A DNA stretch of 64,000 nucleotides, taken from the NCBI GenBank assembly GCA_024364735.1, contig JAGFNQ010000280.1, positions 496,290 through 560,289 on the forward strand, read 5' to 3'. Under the pieces are notes generated by a model, which was not told the origin of the DNA, ran no database searches, and worked only from the letters and a program-made list of their open reading frames with translations. The translations under genes were made by a program, and so were the position numbers. The stretch is from Boesenbergia rotunda (taxonomy: Eukaryota > Streptophyta > Magnoliopsida > Zingiberales > Zingiberaceae). Shown one piece after another: positions 1 to 11,069 of this stretch; within the stretch, counting starts at the first letter, position 1, and each line of letters begins with the position of its first letter.

Positions 1-250
1 CATGATAGTGTTTACCTTGGAGGTCTCTTATACTTGATTATGTTATGAGTTACATTACTAGTGATGTTATCATGTTATAGAATGACACTTGATAATTTTT
101 GCAAGCATGCTTAGTACCTAGTTCCCTTAAGTCCTTGCATTGTTGTTTTAATGTCATGCTAGAAGATAGAAATAGAAAAAAAAATATATTACTATATGAT
201 TGAATGTACGTAACCCCGCCCCGAGAGTAGATATAAGGGCGGGCGTTACA
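1..250 (+). mobile_element. 3' end of a gypsy-type LTR (D0), cut by the window edge
   Basis: The block ends in GGGCGGGCGTTACA at 237-250, the mirror of the TGTAACGCCC end of the gypsy-type LTRs at 5079, 30479 and 56743. An imperfect inverted copy of that end lies just inside at about 209-222, as in those other LTRs. Immediately after 250 the sequence changes to family-A LTR sequence that matches the 3' LTR from about 22857. I infer that this is the end of a plus-oriented gypsy-type LTR inserted into the A1 5' LTR. The left end is outside the window, so the target duplication (right side GTAGG, 251-255) cannot be tested. Confidence 0.6.
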
Positions 251-562
251 GTAGGAGTCGGCGCAAGGCCTTTTGTCGCCGGCGCCGCAAGAATTGGAGC
301 CGAGGGGTTGTAGGCTTGCGTTGGGTGAGAAAGGAAGCTCTTCTTTCCTTTCATCTTCTTCTTCACTTCCTTCCTGAGGTCAGCTGTTGGTCGGAGAGGC
401 CTTGGTGGTTGTTCTTGGCTGGCGGTGAAAGGGTGGAGGGAGCAAGGAGCCAGCAGCAACAACCCTTGGCTAGGGTTTGGTTCGGCTAGGAGAGAAGAAG
501 AAAGCGTGATTGATTGGTCGCCTTGGTGATCTTGATTCATGGTAGATCGTCGCCCACACGAC
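251..562 (+). repeat. Family-A copia element A1, 5' LTR, left visible piece
   Basis: This stretch aligns by eye with 22857-23165 in the A1 3' LTR. Shared landmarks are the GTAGGAGTCGG start, the run with TTCCTTTCATCTTC, and the block ending GGTAGATCGTCGCCCACA. It stops at 562 where a solo LTR of the same family begins, and resumes at 2805 after that insertion. The apparent minus-strand reading frame over it is incidental LTR sequence and not a gene. Confidence 0.75.
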
Positions 563-2804
563 TGATAGGTGTGTATATTAAAAGACATTGCTCTTTTTAT
601 ACATGACTTCATCTAAATTTTGAAAAGGGAATTACAACTACACTAGGTGCCTGTTTATATTAGTACACGCATGAAGTCCTTTACTACGCATTGTAAATAA
701 CATGGTGTATGGTGTTACACGGAAGATCATGTTATCAGTCCCTTGCCTAGTATAAGTAGAGGCTCAAAACCGAGATGAAATTTGACAAACCAATGGAATG
801 GTTGTAATGTAATTAGGTGTGGTTGGTCTTGACCATAGAATTACACTAGTGTGCTTTGAGTACATTGAGCAGGACCAAAACCCGAGGTTATCCAATTTGT
901 ACTAACTTAATAATTGGATAGGACCTCAGATTATATTATGGTGTATGATCCCTTAATTTCGAAATAATATCGGGCATATATTATTAATTATTATTTCTTT
1001 GATTTACCAATGGGCGAGATCTATTCTGCTAGATCGATAGGCCTGGTAAGTTGGGAGATAATATTAATAATATGATGTGCCGATGATAATTGACGGAATC
1101 CGCATCCTGGTTAGTCGGGATGATTATTCCCCCTTGATCAGCTCAAAAGGTTCATCGTGCCAAACCCTGCAAGTGGATTTGATCCGACACGATGATAAGG
1201 TTGAGTGGTACTAGTTAAGGACCCAGAACTTAATTAATTTAAATTGTCAGTAATTTAATTAATTAATGGGCATTCGAGATCTTAAACACTGGGGGATGAA
1301 CGACTTATAATACGTGGAGCCCATATGTAAATATGGGGGTTGGTGAGATAATTCAATGAGGATCCTTTAGTGGAATGAATCCTCATTAATGGACCGGGTT
1401 TGGATCCATTATCTGGCCAAGATCTAACTCCTCCTCATGGTCCCTATCGTAGCCCTATATATAACCCCATGTGGCTTGAAACCAAATTGATTTTTCTTTT
1501 TGAAAAATAATCGAATAGATCACAAGAAACCCTAAGTTTCTCCTCTTCTCTTTTTTCTCTCTCTCTCCTCTCCCTCTCGGCGTCGACGGTGATTGTTCTT
1601 CAAAGGAGAAAACTTCTCCAAGGCAGAAGGTGAATTCGGTGGAGAGGGAAGCGTGCTCACACAGCCTTCATGCGGCTGTTAATTGGAGGATTAATCCAAT
1701 TTCGTTGGAGAGGGAAGCGTGCTCACATGCGGCTGCTAATTGGAGGATTAATCCAATTTCGGTGGAGAGGGAAGCGTGCTCACATGAGGCTGCTAATTGG
1801 AGGATTAATCCAATTGGATTGCATGCATGCCAACGCCAATTGGATTGCATGCAGCCTGGTGGAAGAGTCCACCTGAAGCTGCTGTCTTCGGCGGTGGAAG
1901 AGTCCACCTGGCTGTTTCCTTCGGCGGTAGAGAAAACCTCACTACTGACTTCTTCTTGCCGAGGATCAAGCAACCAAGCCAGCTGCTCACGCATGGATAT
2001 CCAAGGCAAACAAGCTGCTCACACATGGCTGTCTAAGGCAAACAAGTTGCTCAACTTGTTTCAAGAAGAGCAAACAGATTGCATGAGGGATCAGTTTGTT
2101 TCACCAAGTTGTTCATTCAGTTTGCTTCAAGGGAACAGCCGAGATTGTGTGAGGAAGCAGCTTGTTTCAAGGGGAGCAGCCAAGATGCGTGAGGGAGTAG
2201 CTTGCTCCAAGGGAGCAGCCAAGTTGCTCAAGGCTCGGTTGTCGACGGAGGAGAGTAATAATAGGGTTATGTGTTTGGATTATGTTTTTCCTAGGAGCGG
2301 CCGACGGCATCCTTTTGGCAAGGAATTGGATGGCGCAAGGAGAAGGGATCGACTTGGTGACCACGGGTCTTGGTAGATCGTCGCCCACACGACGTCCAAG
2401 AGGGGAGGGTCATACGGTAGAAGATCGTAAGGTAATGGAAGATATATTTATTCCTTGGCTCCTTCATTCCTATTTGTGCCTTATTCATTTGTCTTGCCAT
2501 TTCATGTTAGTTAATTTATTATTTTGATATTGTATCATGGTGAATAAGTTATTAACAGGACCCCGACCATAAACACAAAAGCCGGCGATCCACTCGTCAC
2601 CTTTTCCACGGTCGAAGAGTCGAGCAAATTACAAGGCCAATTTTGGTAATTGGCCGAGTTGTAATTTGGATCGTTCGATACGGCACGAGATGGTCGATGG
2701 GAGATGGGTCTCCATTCGGATTAAAATTTTAATCTGTAGACATGGAGAGGTCTCTCAGATCGACCGAGTATTCACTTAGGAAACCCGCCAAGCTATACCC
2801 AACA
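563..2804 (+). mobile_element. Solo LTR of family A (A3) inside the A1 5' LTR
   Basis: A 2242 bp LTR runs from TGATAGGTGTGTATA to TATACCCAACA. It is flanked by an exact 5 bp duplication ACGAC (558-562 and 2805-2809), which is the sequence continuous across the site in the 3' LTR copy near 23165 apart from one base. It carries no internal coding sequence, so it is a solo LTR, probably left by recombination between two LTRs. A TATA-like box TATATATAA lies at about 1456-1464 upstream of a CT-rich tract, consistent with the LTR promoter on the plus strand. An apparent 248-residue frame at 1630-2376 arises from internal tandem repeats and is not considered a gene. Confidence 0.85.
1635..1815 (+). 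repeat. Three-copy tandem repeat inside solo LTR A3
   Basis: Units of about 56-66 bp start near 1635, 1701 and 1757. Each contains GGAGAGGGAAGCGTGCTCAC followed by AATTGGAGGATTAATCCAAT. The TTGGAGGATTAATCCAA core is an inverted repeat. The array is not present in the A1 3' LTR at the corresponding place (about 22700-22860), so it is an expansion specific to this LTR copy or subfamily. Confidence 0.8.
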
Positions 2805-3224
2805 ACGACGTTCGTGAAAGGGGGGACATAAGGTAGAAGGTCGCGAGGTGATCGGGAAGGTATATTTCATTCCCAAGCTCCTTATGTTTATTGTGTGCCA
2901 TGTTTGATAACCTCATTATTTTATGTTAGTTAGTTTATTATTTTGATATTGTATCATGGTGAATAATTTACTAACTGGACCACAACCATAAACACAAAAG
3001 CCGGTAATCCACTCGTCACCTTTTCCGTGGTCGAACGGTCAAGAAAATTACAAGGTTGATTTTGGTAATTGGCCGAGTTGTAATTTGGATTGTTCGATAT
3101 GACACGAGATGGTCGTAGGGAGACGGGTCTCCATTTGGATTAATTCTTTAATCCATAGACATTGGGAGGTCTCTCGGATCGACCGAGTATTCGCTTAGGA
3201 AACCCGCCAAGGCATAACCCAACA
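2805..3224 (+). repeat. A1 5' LTR, right piece (U5 end)
   Basis: This continues the A1 5' LTR after the A3 insertion. It aligns with 23165-23571 of the 3' LTR and ends CATAACCCAACA at 3224, directly followed by a primer-binding site. Because A3 is the same family, the last ~420 bp of A3 and this piece look like a tandem duplication; the ACGAC target duplication shows that it is really a nested insertion. Confidence 0.8.
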
Positions 3225-3226
3225 AA

Positions 3227-3238
3227 TGGTATCAGAGC
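3227..3238 (+). promoter_or_regulatory. Primer-binding site of element A1 (initiator tRNA-Met)
   Basis: TGGTATCAGAGC lies two bases after the end of the LTR. It is complementary to the 3' end of plant initiator tRNA-Met, the usual minus-strand primer of plant LTR retrotransposons. It fixes the element orientation as plus and the LTR boundary at 3224. Confidence 0.9.
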
Positions 3239-3976
3239 TGAGGTTTCCGACTTTGTGTGTTTAGGATTGGTTAATATTTGCATTTTCATACATTTTATTT
3301 TGTTGGATGATGCGTGGATGTGCGTAGGCTAACATTGTGTTGCAGCCATGAGATTCCAACTTGACATGGCCGAATAATGGTTGTATGAATGGTTGTCCAA
3401 ATTTAATGTAATTAATTAATTCTCGGGGTTGACAAGACTAGGTATTTAATTTTTATAATTAAATATGACACATGTTTAGCCGAGCTATTTATTTTACTTT
3501 CAATCTAGTTTTCATATACACTCCTTTGTAGAGTATAGGATCGATGATGTAAATAAGTAGCTAGCCATTTCGGCTCAGAGATCCCTCAAGGTAGCTTGCG
3601 CAGAAGGTAGGGAGGAGCGAACGAAGTGATGACACGACTAGAGGCGCATTATAGACCAAGGGCCATGAAAGTTGAAAAATCTAGGATTTTCTGTATTTTT
3701 CATATATTTGGTTATGTGTTTGGTTGTGTGGTTGTGCTAAGTTAAAATTCCTCAAAATAAATTACTAAGTGGGAGAGGGACCCTAAGGGTCCCACGGTTT
3801 CCATTACAATCCAATAAGTGATGCGAACAAGTCTGCGCATCGGCTCTAAGTGTCTTCCACCCCATCGGATGGACTTGTTCTACGGATCACTGAGTCAGAA
3901 AAGACTATAGAAAATTATTAAAGAGTGTGTGTACTTCCCCATTAGAAGGCACATAATCAGAAATAATTTTCTTAGT
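3239..3976 (+). other. A1 untranslated leader, left part
   Basis: This is non-coding sequence between the primer-binding site and gag, cut at 3976 by element B1 and resumed at 17473. It aligns with the mirror leader of element A2 at about 39840-40570. I see no gene in it. Confidence 0.7.
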
Positions 3977-5754
3977 TGTTGGGACCGAGTGCATGTTGAC
4001 ATGGATGCGGGTTCGTAATTTTAAAATTAATTACGTGCAACGGAAGGTTTAGCATAAACAATTTGTCAAATTATTTAACCACACATCTAAGCATGCAATT
4101 TTATCTTGTGTAGACATGATCATAAATTTAAAATTTTGTAGAAACGTAAACTAATTTACGTATTACCTTGTGTAACTCGAAGGAAGGGACGAGATCCAAC
4201 CATAAGCGTCCCTTGGAAGCTCCGCCTCTATTCGCGTCCACGCCGAGTATCTTCGGGTTGACTTCGCAAAACCACGAGTTTCATGTTCTCGAGAACTACT
4301 AGATTCTCCGAGAATGTGACAAGAAAAACCAAGAGAGAAGTCGAAAGACTAACCACAAAAGGATGGCCGGAATCAAAATTCCGGCGAAGCAAAAGAAGAG
4401 GCTTGCGACAAAAAGATCCTTGCGGGAAACTCTAATTCCGGCAGCACCTTTTTTCGGCCAAGAAATGGCCGGAGCTTCCTTCTCCGGCAGTAGGTGGTGG
4501 TCGGTAGGGAAAGGGCAGGGGCGGCCGGCTAGTGCTCCTTCTTGGGGCTGGTTGGCGCACTGCAAGAAGGGGAGAAGAGAAGGAGAGAAAGAGAGGGAGA
4601 GAGCTTATGCCTTCATCTTTTTTTTTTCACACACCCAAGTCTTGCCTTGGGTCCTTTATATAGTGGCCTCTCAACCATCAAACCTCTCAAATATGGAATA
4701 ACTTATTCCATCATGCCAAGTTTGATTTTATATCATTGTTAAAATCATATTTTAATTCATGATAAAAATCTTCTCTCCTATGGAATAAATTTCCTTATCA
4801 TGGTAAATCAATCCATGATTGATTTTATAAAATAAACCAATCCATGGTTCATTTTAATTTCCATGAAAAATAAACCAAACCTTGGTTTATTATATAAAAT
4901 TTATATCGTCCATAATTTTATAAAACAAACCACACTTGGTTTATTTTATAAATTGAACCAAAAACTTGGTTCTCTCCCTTTGTTGTGGCCGGCCAAGCAA
5001 AGAGGATGGAGACCCTCTTTGGCCGGCCCATCCAAGCCAAGCCCCAATGAATTAAACTTATTTAATTCATCTATTATGTGTAACGCCCGTTTTTTTTTTC
5101 ATAAAGCGACGTTACGTTAACATACTTAGGGCATGTAGACATCATAATGCTGCGGAAACCTTTAAACTTACACCTACATGCACTTACTACCATTCCTAGC
5201 ATCATAACATGGAACTTGGCATATTAACTTTATACTTAGCATCATATCAGGTCATACTTAGCATCATGTCATACTTTAGCATCATGTCATAGAGTCACAT
5301 TCAAGTACTTAATAGTAAAGGTAAAGTTCTATCGTAAGACGAGCAAACATATGGTCTCTTGGCCAAGTCACTATCACACACATGCTTTAAGGCTCTCCTT
5401 CTGCTTCCTTACTGTCCCCTTGCGTGATTTGCGGTATAAAAAAATAAGACTATAAGCACACAGGCTTAGTAAGACTCTTTCCTACTCACTAAAACCATTC
5501 ATCATTTAATCATGAGCACATAAGACATTAACATACTTAGTACTTTACTTAGAACATAAGCCTTTTCATCACTTAGCATACATTCGTCATGGCATGAACA
5601 TAACTTAATCACCTTCGTAGCATGACATAAACATAACCATAAAACATTCATGGCATGGCATAATACTTGGCATAGACATCGACATCGTAAACATTCATAG
5701 CATGGCATAATACTTGGCATAGACATAGACATAATAAACATAACCTCATAAACA

Positions 5755-6165
5755 TTCTTAGCATGAACCTAAATAAAATCATGGCATCCTAACTTAGCAC
5801 AACGTAATTAAATCATGGCATCATTACTAGCATGAACATAAATAAAATCATGGCATCCTAACTTAGCATAAACATAATTAAATCATGGCATCCTAACTAG
5901 CATAAACATAAGTAAATCATGGCATCCTAAACTAGCATAAACATAAATAAATCATGGCATCCTAAACTAGCATAGACATAAATAAATCATGACATCCTAA
6001 ACTAGCATAAATATAAATAAATCATGGCATCCTAAACTAGCATAAACATAAATAAAATCATGGCATTTTAACTTAACATAAACATAAATAAATCATGGCA
6101 TTCTAACTTAGCATAAATACAATTAAATCATGGCATCATATATTAGCATAAACATACATAAAATC
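5755..6165. repeat. Minisatellite, ~35 bp unit, about 12 copies
   Basis: Degenerate units carrying ATCATGGCATCCTAA followed by CTAGCATAAACATAAATAA are arranged head to tail inside solo LTR D1. Similar GGCATA/CATAAACA wording continues on both sides in a more irregular form from about 5500 to 6240. Confidence 0.8.
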
Positions 6166-6414
6166 ATTTGCATAAACATACCTTGCATAAACTTACTTTG
6201 CATAATATTCTTATCATAAATATAATGCATAACATGGATGGATGCATGTGGCAATTGCATATATATATAAGGATGCTTAATCTTTAAAAACATGCTTTTA
6301 AATACTTTAACATAATCATATCATTCATTGGGCCCTGGCTTGTACCACATTCATTCATCATATGCGCGCATCCCTAAGTAAATACGAGGTAGCTAATCTC
6401 GACCTACTAGGGTA

Positions 6415-6504
6415 AGGACAGCTTCATCGGTAATCCTGAACCGTAAGGACAGCTTCATCGGTAGTCCCGAACCGTGGACAGCTTCATCGGTAGTCCAGAA
6501 CCGT
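6415..6504. repeat. Three-copy ~30 bp tandem repeat in D1
   Basis: Three near-identical units share GGACAGCTTCATCGGTA followed by TCC and GAACCGT. A related but rearranged array (GGACAGCTACGGTAGTCC) occupies the same relative place in the LTR at 30479-34807 (about 32650-32800). Both are followed by CTTACTTNGGTCCGGTACAA. Confidence 0.8.
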
Positions 6505-6679
6505 GGACCTTACTTAGGTCCGGTACAAGCCCATAAAATAAAATAGAATGCTTTCACATGCTTCTTCATTCATAACCATTCATAGCATATTCATTCATTC
6601 ATCATACTTTCATCATACTTAACATCATCATTATGCCTTGAAGGCATGAACTTTAACTTCATTCATCATTTTCATTCTT

Positions 6680-6830
6680 AAACATGGCATATGTACACAT
6701 CATTCATAAAGCATGGCATACATACAATTTATTCATAAACATGGCATACCTACATATCATTCATAAGACATGGCATACATACATATTATTCATAAAACAT
6801 GGCATACATACATATCATTCATAGATCATG
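6680..6830. repeat. Short tandem repeats with CATGGCATACATACATAT
   Basis: Four to five imperfect ~30 bp units combine CATAAAACATGGCATACATACATATC with ATTCAT stretches. This is non-coding sequence within solo LTR D1. Confidence 0.65.
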
Positions 6831-8019
6831 GCACAAGTCTTAAACATTTATGACCTAATCATATAATTCATGACATACAAACTAATTGTTTGGTTAACAT
6901 AAAAATTCTTCCATCTTACTTAAACATACCTCTTAGTAACCTATACCCAAGCATCTTGGTAGGTTTAACCCAACCCTAGCCCTAGGTTATGTCCTTGGCC
7001 GAAAGTCCCCAAGGAACCCTAGGTCCATGAACCTTCACATAACTTCCCAACAAAACATCTCATACACATATACTAGGCCATAGGAACCCTTTGATTCCAT
7101 ACTTAAGGCCAACCCTAATCCTTTAGCCCTAATCTTGCTCTTGGCCGAAACTTCAAGGCCATGGGGGTATGGAAAAATTCCATTAAAACCCCAAATCAAT
7201 TGCTTAAACACCAACCATACCTTACCATAGGGCCATTGGGGCCCTTATTTGAAATAAGTCCTAACTTTCCACCCTATTAGGGTACTTGGCCGAAACCTAT
7301 AGGGTCTCTAGGCCATGTGAATCATTCACATAAACACCCTCCATCTCCCTTATATCATGATAAAACATAAAACATATACTTGAGGTTTTAAACCCAACCC
7401 TACACATGAGTTCTTGATGTTGGCCGAAACCTTAGGGTATTCTAGGGTACCCCAAAAATTCCCAAAAATTATATTTAATCTCTAACCATCATAAGGGAAC
7501 ATTAAACAACATTATAAAGATTTTTAGCATCATCTTTGACCCTACACTTCTAGTGGCCGAAACCCATGGGATATCCTAGGGTTCTTGGTTTTCTTTCTTT
7601 GTTTCTTTTAACATCAAATCCCAAAAATCAACCAATATATCATACTAAAAATATAAGGAACTATTATACCACAGGTGAGGGAGGCATACCTTGGTTGATC
7701 TTGATTTCTAAACCTTAAAAGAGAAGGAAATGGTAAGATCTTTGGACCCTTGAACCCCCTTGTCCTTGTATCCTTGGAAAACCCTTAGATCTTGGAGATG
7801 AGACCTTCTTGTGGAGTTTTTCCAAGGGAAACTCTCCTTGTGGTGTTCGACTAGGATGAGGGAAGGAGGAGGAAGAAAATGCCAAGTGATGGAAGGAAGA
7901 GGTAACTCCCAAACCCCCCTCTTTATAACCCATTAAGGAGGTAAATGAAGAGTCTCTCCATGACCCTTCATCTTCTTCTAAGCCTTAACCAATATCCACT
8001 TCATTCCCTCATAACATTC

Positions 8020-8090
8020 CCTTGCTAGGTGAGTTGGTTAGAGCATACATGGTTGTACAAGAGGTCCAAGGTTCAATCCTTAGTAGATGC
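8020..8090 (+). other. tRNA-like segment with A-box and B-box in LTR D1
   Basis: GAGTTGGTTAGAGCA resembles a tRNA D-arm (A box). It is followed after 24 bases by GGTTCAATCC, a consensus-like B box. That spacing is close to a real tRNA. The anticodon stem is not convincing and no full cloverleaf forms by eye, so this is not called as a tRNA gene. The same module, in the same place near the right LTR end, recurs at about 34449-34520 and 58801-58870. Confidence 0.55.
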
Positions 8091-9570
8091 ACAATTTTTT
8101 TCCCACTTATTTTCTTTTATTTTCCTAGTATTTTCGAAAATCCCTTAAAAATTCCCCCATAATTATGTTAATATTTCTCATTAAAATCCCTTTATATTTA
8201 TATAAATTTTCACCTAAAATCCACCAATAATTATGGTACTAAAAGGCCCATATAAGGCCCATTAGTGCCCTTTTTCCCAATTTAAATGAGAAAACATGGA
8301 TTTTTCTAGGCCAAAGTTCGCATTAATAGTTCTAGGATCTTTAGAAAATTATCTAGATATGCTTAATATTTTAAGAAAATATTAAGAGAATTTTTCGGGT
8401 CGTTACATTAAGTCTTCAAAAGACTTAGCCATTTTACGCTTCTGATGCGTCTCTGAAAAATTCAAATTCGACTTATCGTTTGTCTCAACCAAACGTAATC
8501 TCTCTTGATTGGAAAATCTAATTTTTAACTCATTTTAAATCCCTCGGATTACTCGTAGTGCGTGTGACTAAATAGACTTTCGATTTATGTTGGTCGTCTA
8601 TAATTAATCAATTATAGAACGATCATGAGTGGCACCTAGTAGTACATCATGCTCCCCAATTAATCGAAAGATCAACGGTTGACCTCAGAAACAATTCTGA
8701 AACCCTTCAGCAGCTATAATGAATCATGCCCCATTCCCTTCACCAACTTATACCCACTTGGTTCAGGACATGGTCTATGTGTGTAAGTCCCCACTAGGCT
8801 GACTACGTCACACCTAGGCCAAGTAACGTTTTCTCGTCCTACGGATTCTAATTACTCTCATGTATTTAAGAGATTCATACTCTGAACATGTCATGCTCTG
8901 GCCAGAGGCTTCGAGTAACAATTCGACGATAGACCTCGGGTATACATCTCCTCGCAAGGAGTGGTGAATCCTTTGTAGGCTGTTCAAACATCTTCGGGCA
9001 CTTCGGCTTATACCCAATCATCCTGGGTCCACACCTCCTTGGAGATGCTTGCTAAAGATGTCAAAGTATAGGTCTCCATGACCAAGATGACTAGAGCACC
9101 GCAAGTCAAAGGAACATCGCACTTAAGCTGCAGTAAGAACATCACTGACATATCTATATGTAGACTACCATATGAAGTATTACAGCCAGTCACTCCAATG
9201 AACTAGTTCCCTTAACTAGCATTCATGTTTATCTCCGGACATCTCAATGTCACCAGCCAGTGAGAATCAGCTGATTAGAGAATATCCCATGCTAGTCTCA
9301 ACAGAATTGATAGTGTCCGTATTTATCAATTCATCGACTAGGGACAATTTCAATACTTCACAATTGCACATGTAGAGATAATCACTAGTTGTGAATTCAT
9401 CACAAATTCTCTCATGCTGTGAATTGTATTGCGGACATTCGGTAAATGAGTTTAAGATCTCAATCAAATATACAAACATTAATACTCAAATAGTGAATAT
9501 TCATTTATTAGAATAAATGATTATAATCATAAGGCAATTGCCTTAGGACACTTCTCTCATATCACTATCA

Positions 9571-9580
9571 AACTCCCACA
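9571..9580 (-). promoter_or_regulatory. Polypurine tract of B1
   Basis: AACTCCCACA on plus reads as TGTGGGAGTT on the element strand, immediately upstream of the 3' LTR. This is the expected plus-strand primer for reverse transcription and matches the equivalent site at 48953-48960 in B2. Confidence 0.75.
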
Positions 9581-9590
9581 TGGCCTAATG

Positions 9591-11069
9591 TCAATCGCTA
9601 CGGTACCCAATACCACAGGCTCTAACATGACCCTCAAACTTGCTTTGAGGCAAGGCCTTAGTTAAAGGATACGCTAAATTCCTTTCAGTGGGAATTTTCT
9701 CAATTTGTATATCATTCCTACTTATAATCTCTCTGATTAGATGATAGCGGCGAAGCACATGTTTGGATCGCTGATGAGACCTCGGTTCCTTGTATTGCTT
9801 CATCAATGGTTTGAACCACACCAAGTTCTAAGACAAACTTTTTGATCCAGACTGCTTCCTTTGCTGCTTCCGAAGCTGCAATATATTCCGCTTCCGTGGT
9901 AGAATCCGCTACGGTGTCTTGCTTGGAACTCTTCCAACTTATTGCGCCTCCATTCAAAATAAATACGTATCCGGACAGAGATTTGGAGTCATCCTTATCT
10001 GTCTGGAAACTGGCATCTATATACCCACGTATTACCATATCACCTTCTCCATATATTAGGAACACATACTTAGTATTTCTTAAGTACTTGAGGATTGCCT
10101 TGACAGCCGCCCAATGATCCATTCCTGGATAAGTCTGGTATCTGCTTGTGACGCTCAGAGCATACGATACATCGGGCCTAGTACATATCATAACATACAT
10201 GATAGATCCTATCGCGGATGCATAAGGAAACTTATTCATGCAAATCCTTTCATCTTCTGTGCGCGGACACATAGACTTCGAAAGGTTGATCCCATGCCTG
10301 ATGGGAAGGTAACCTTTCTTGGATTCCGACATGCTAAACCTTTCTAGCACTCGGTCTATATATGTAGACTGTGAAAGACCAAGCAATCGTTTTGATCTAT
10401 CTCTATAGATTCTAATCCCAAGGATATAAGTTGCTTCTCCCAGGTCTTTCATGGAGAAAGTTTTGGACAACCAAATTTACCTGACTGTAAGACTGATATA
10501 TCGTTTCCTATAAGTAATATGTCATCGACATATAACACTAGGAATACGACTGCACTCCCACTAACCTTCTTGTACACACAAGGTTCGTCAGGATTTTGTG
10601 AGAAATCAAACTCATTGATTGTCTCATCAAAACGGATGTTCTAGCTCCTGGATGCTTGCTTTAGTCCATATATGGATCGTCGAAGCTTGCATACTTTGGT
10701 TTTATTAACCGATGTGAAACCTTCAGGTTGTATCATGTATACATCCTCAAGTAGGTTTCCATTAAGGAAAGCTGTTTTCACATCCATTTGCCATATCTCA
10801 TAATCATAATGAGCTGCTATGGCCAGGAGCATCCGAATGGATTTAAGCATAGCTACTGGCGAATAGGTTTCGTTATAATCAATTCCTTGTTTCTGACGAT
10901 ATCCTTTTGCCACTAATCTAGCCTTAAAAGTAACAACATTACCTTCCATGTCGGTTTTCTTCTTGAAAACCCACTTGCACCCTATGGGCTTATTCCCTTC
11001 AGGTGGGTTAACCAAGTCCTATACTTGATTTTTGTATATGGAATCCATTTCCGACTTCATGGCTTCAAG
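9591..11069 (-). pseudogene. B1 pol, reverse transcriptase and RNase H part (broken)
   Basis: Copia reverse transcriptase copies element RNA to cDNA and RNase H removes the template. The start of RT (GCKWVFKKK) is near 10980, the QMDVKTAFLNG motif near 10790 and the intact YVDD catalytic box at 10521-10532. RNase H shows the SGYVF and ADSTTEAEYIAASEA motifs around 9880-10000. In-frame stops interrupt it at about 11068, 11022 and 10639, each at a position that is Trp in the sister copy B2. A deletion of roughly 40 bases near 9795, relative to B2, removes the CDNNGA region with an RNase H catalytic Asp and shifts the frame. It is not functional. Confidence 0.9.

Larger units (their letters stand above)
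5079..8407 (-). mobile_element. Gypsy-type solo LTR (D1) in the B1 left LTR
   Basis: A 3329 bp block starts TGTAACGCCCG and ends GGGTCGTTACA. Flanks are TTATG (5074-5078) and TTAAG (8408-8412); uninterrupted family-B LTRs read CTATTAAG at this point, so the left flank has one later substitution. There is no gag-pol inside. Orientation is inferred from shared layout with the Tekay-like element LTR at 56743: a terminal hairpin at the left and a tRNA-like segment near the right. The LTR is AT-rich with several minisatellite arrays and is clearly related to the LTR at 30479-34807. Confidence 0.85.
3977..9570 (-). repeat. B1 3' LTR (left), interrupted by a solo LTR
   Basis: This LTR begins TGTTGGGACCGAGTGC and ends CATATCACTATCA, matching the right LTR which ends CACTAACA. 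It is interrupted at 5079-8407 by an unrelated LTR. A TATA-type box for the element strand (TATATAA read on minus) is at about 4656-4662. Overlapping open frames around 4299-4742 occur in all four family-B LTRs on both strands. They are shared because the LTRs are copies; I do not regard them as genes. Confidence 0.9.

Noticed and set aside
154..612. Minus-strand frame of 152 codons
   Set aside because: It lies across the join of LTR pieces D0, A1 and A3; the same sequence in the A1 3' LTR has different frames, so it is LTR sequence rather than a gene.
1630..2376. Plus-strand frame of 248 codons with repeated peptide
   Set aside because: It is the translation of the three-copy repeat and following LTR sequence of A3, with no homologous frame in sister LTRs.
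4299..4742. Overlapping frames on both strands, also at 15532-16070, 46904-47411 and 55324-55831
   Set aside because: They occur in all four family-B LTRs because LTRs are copies. No known domain is recognisable and both strands are open through GC-rich sequence, so the openness is probably compositional.
5502..5741. Minus-strand frame rich in Met, Ser and Cys; similar at 32203-32466
   Set aside because: It is the translation of irregular CATGGCATA/CATAAACA repeats in gypsy-type LTRs.
8020..8090. A real tRNA gene
   Set aside because: A-box and B-box are good, but acceptor and anticodon stems do not pair and no cloverleaf can be drawn by eye.
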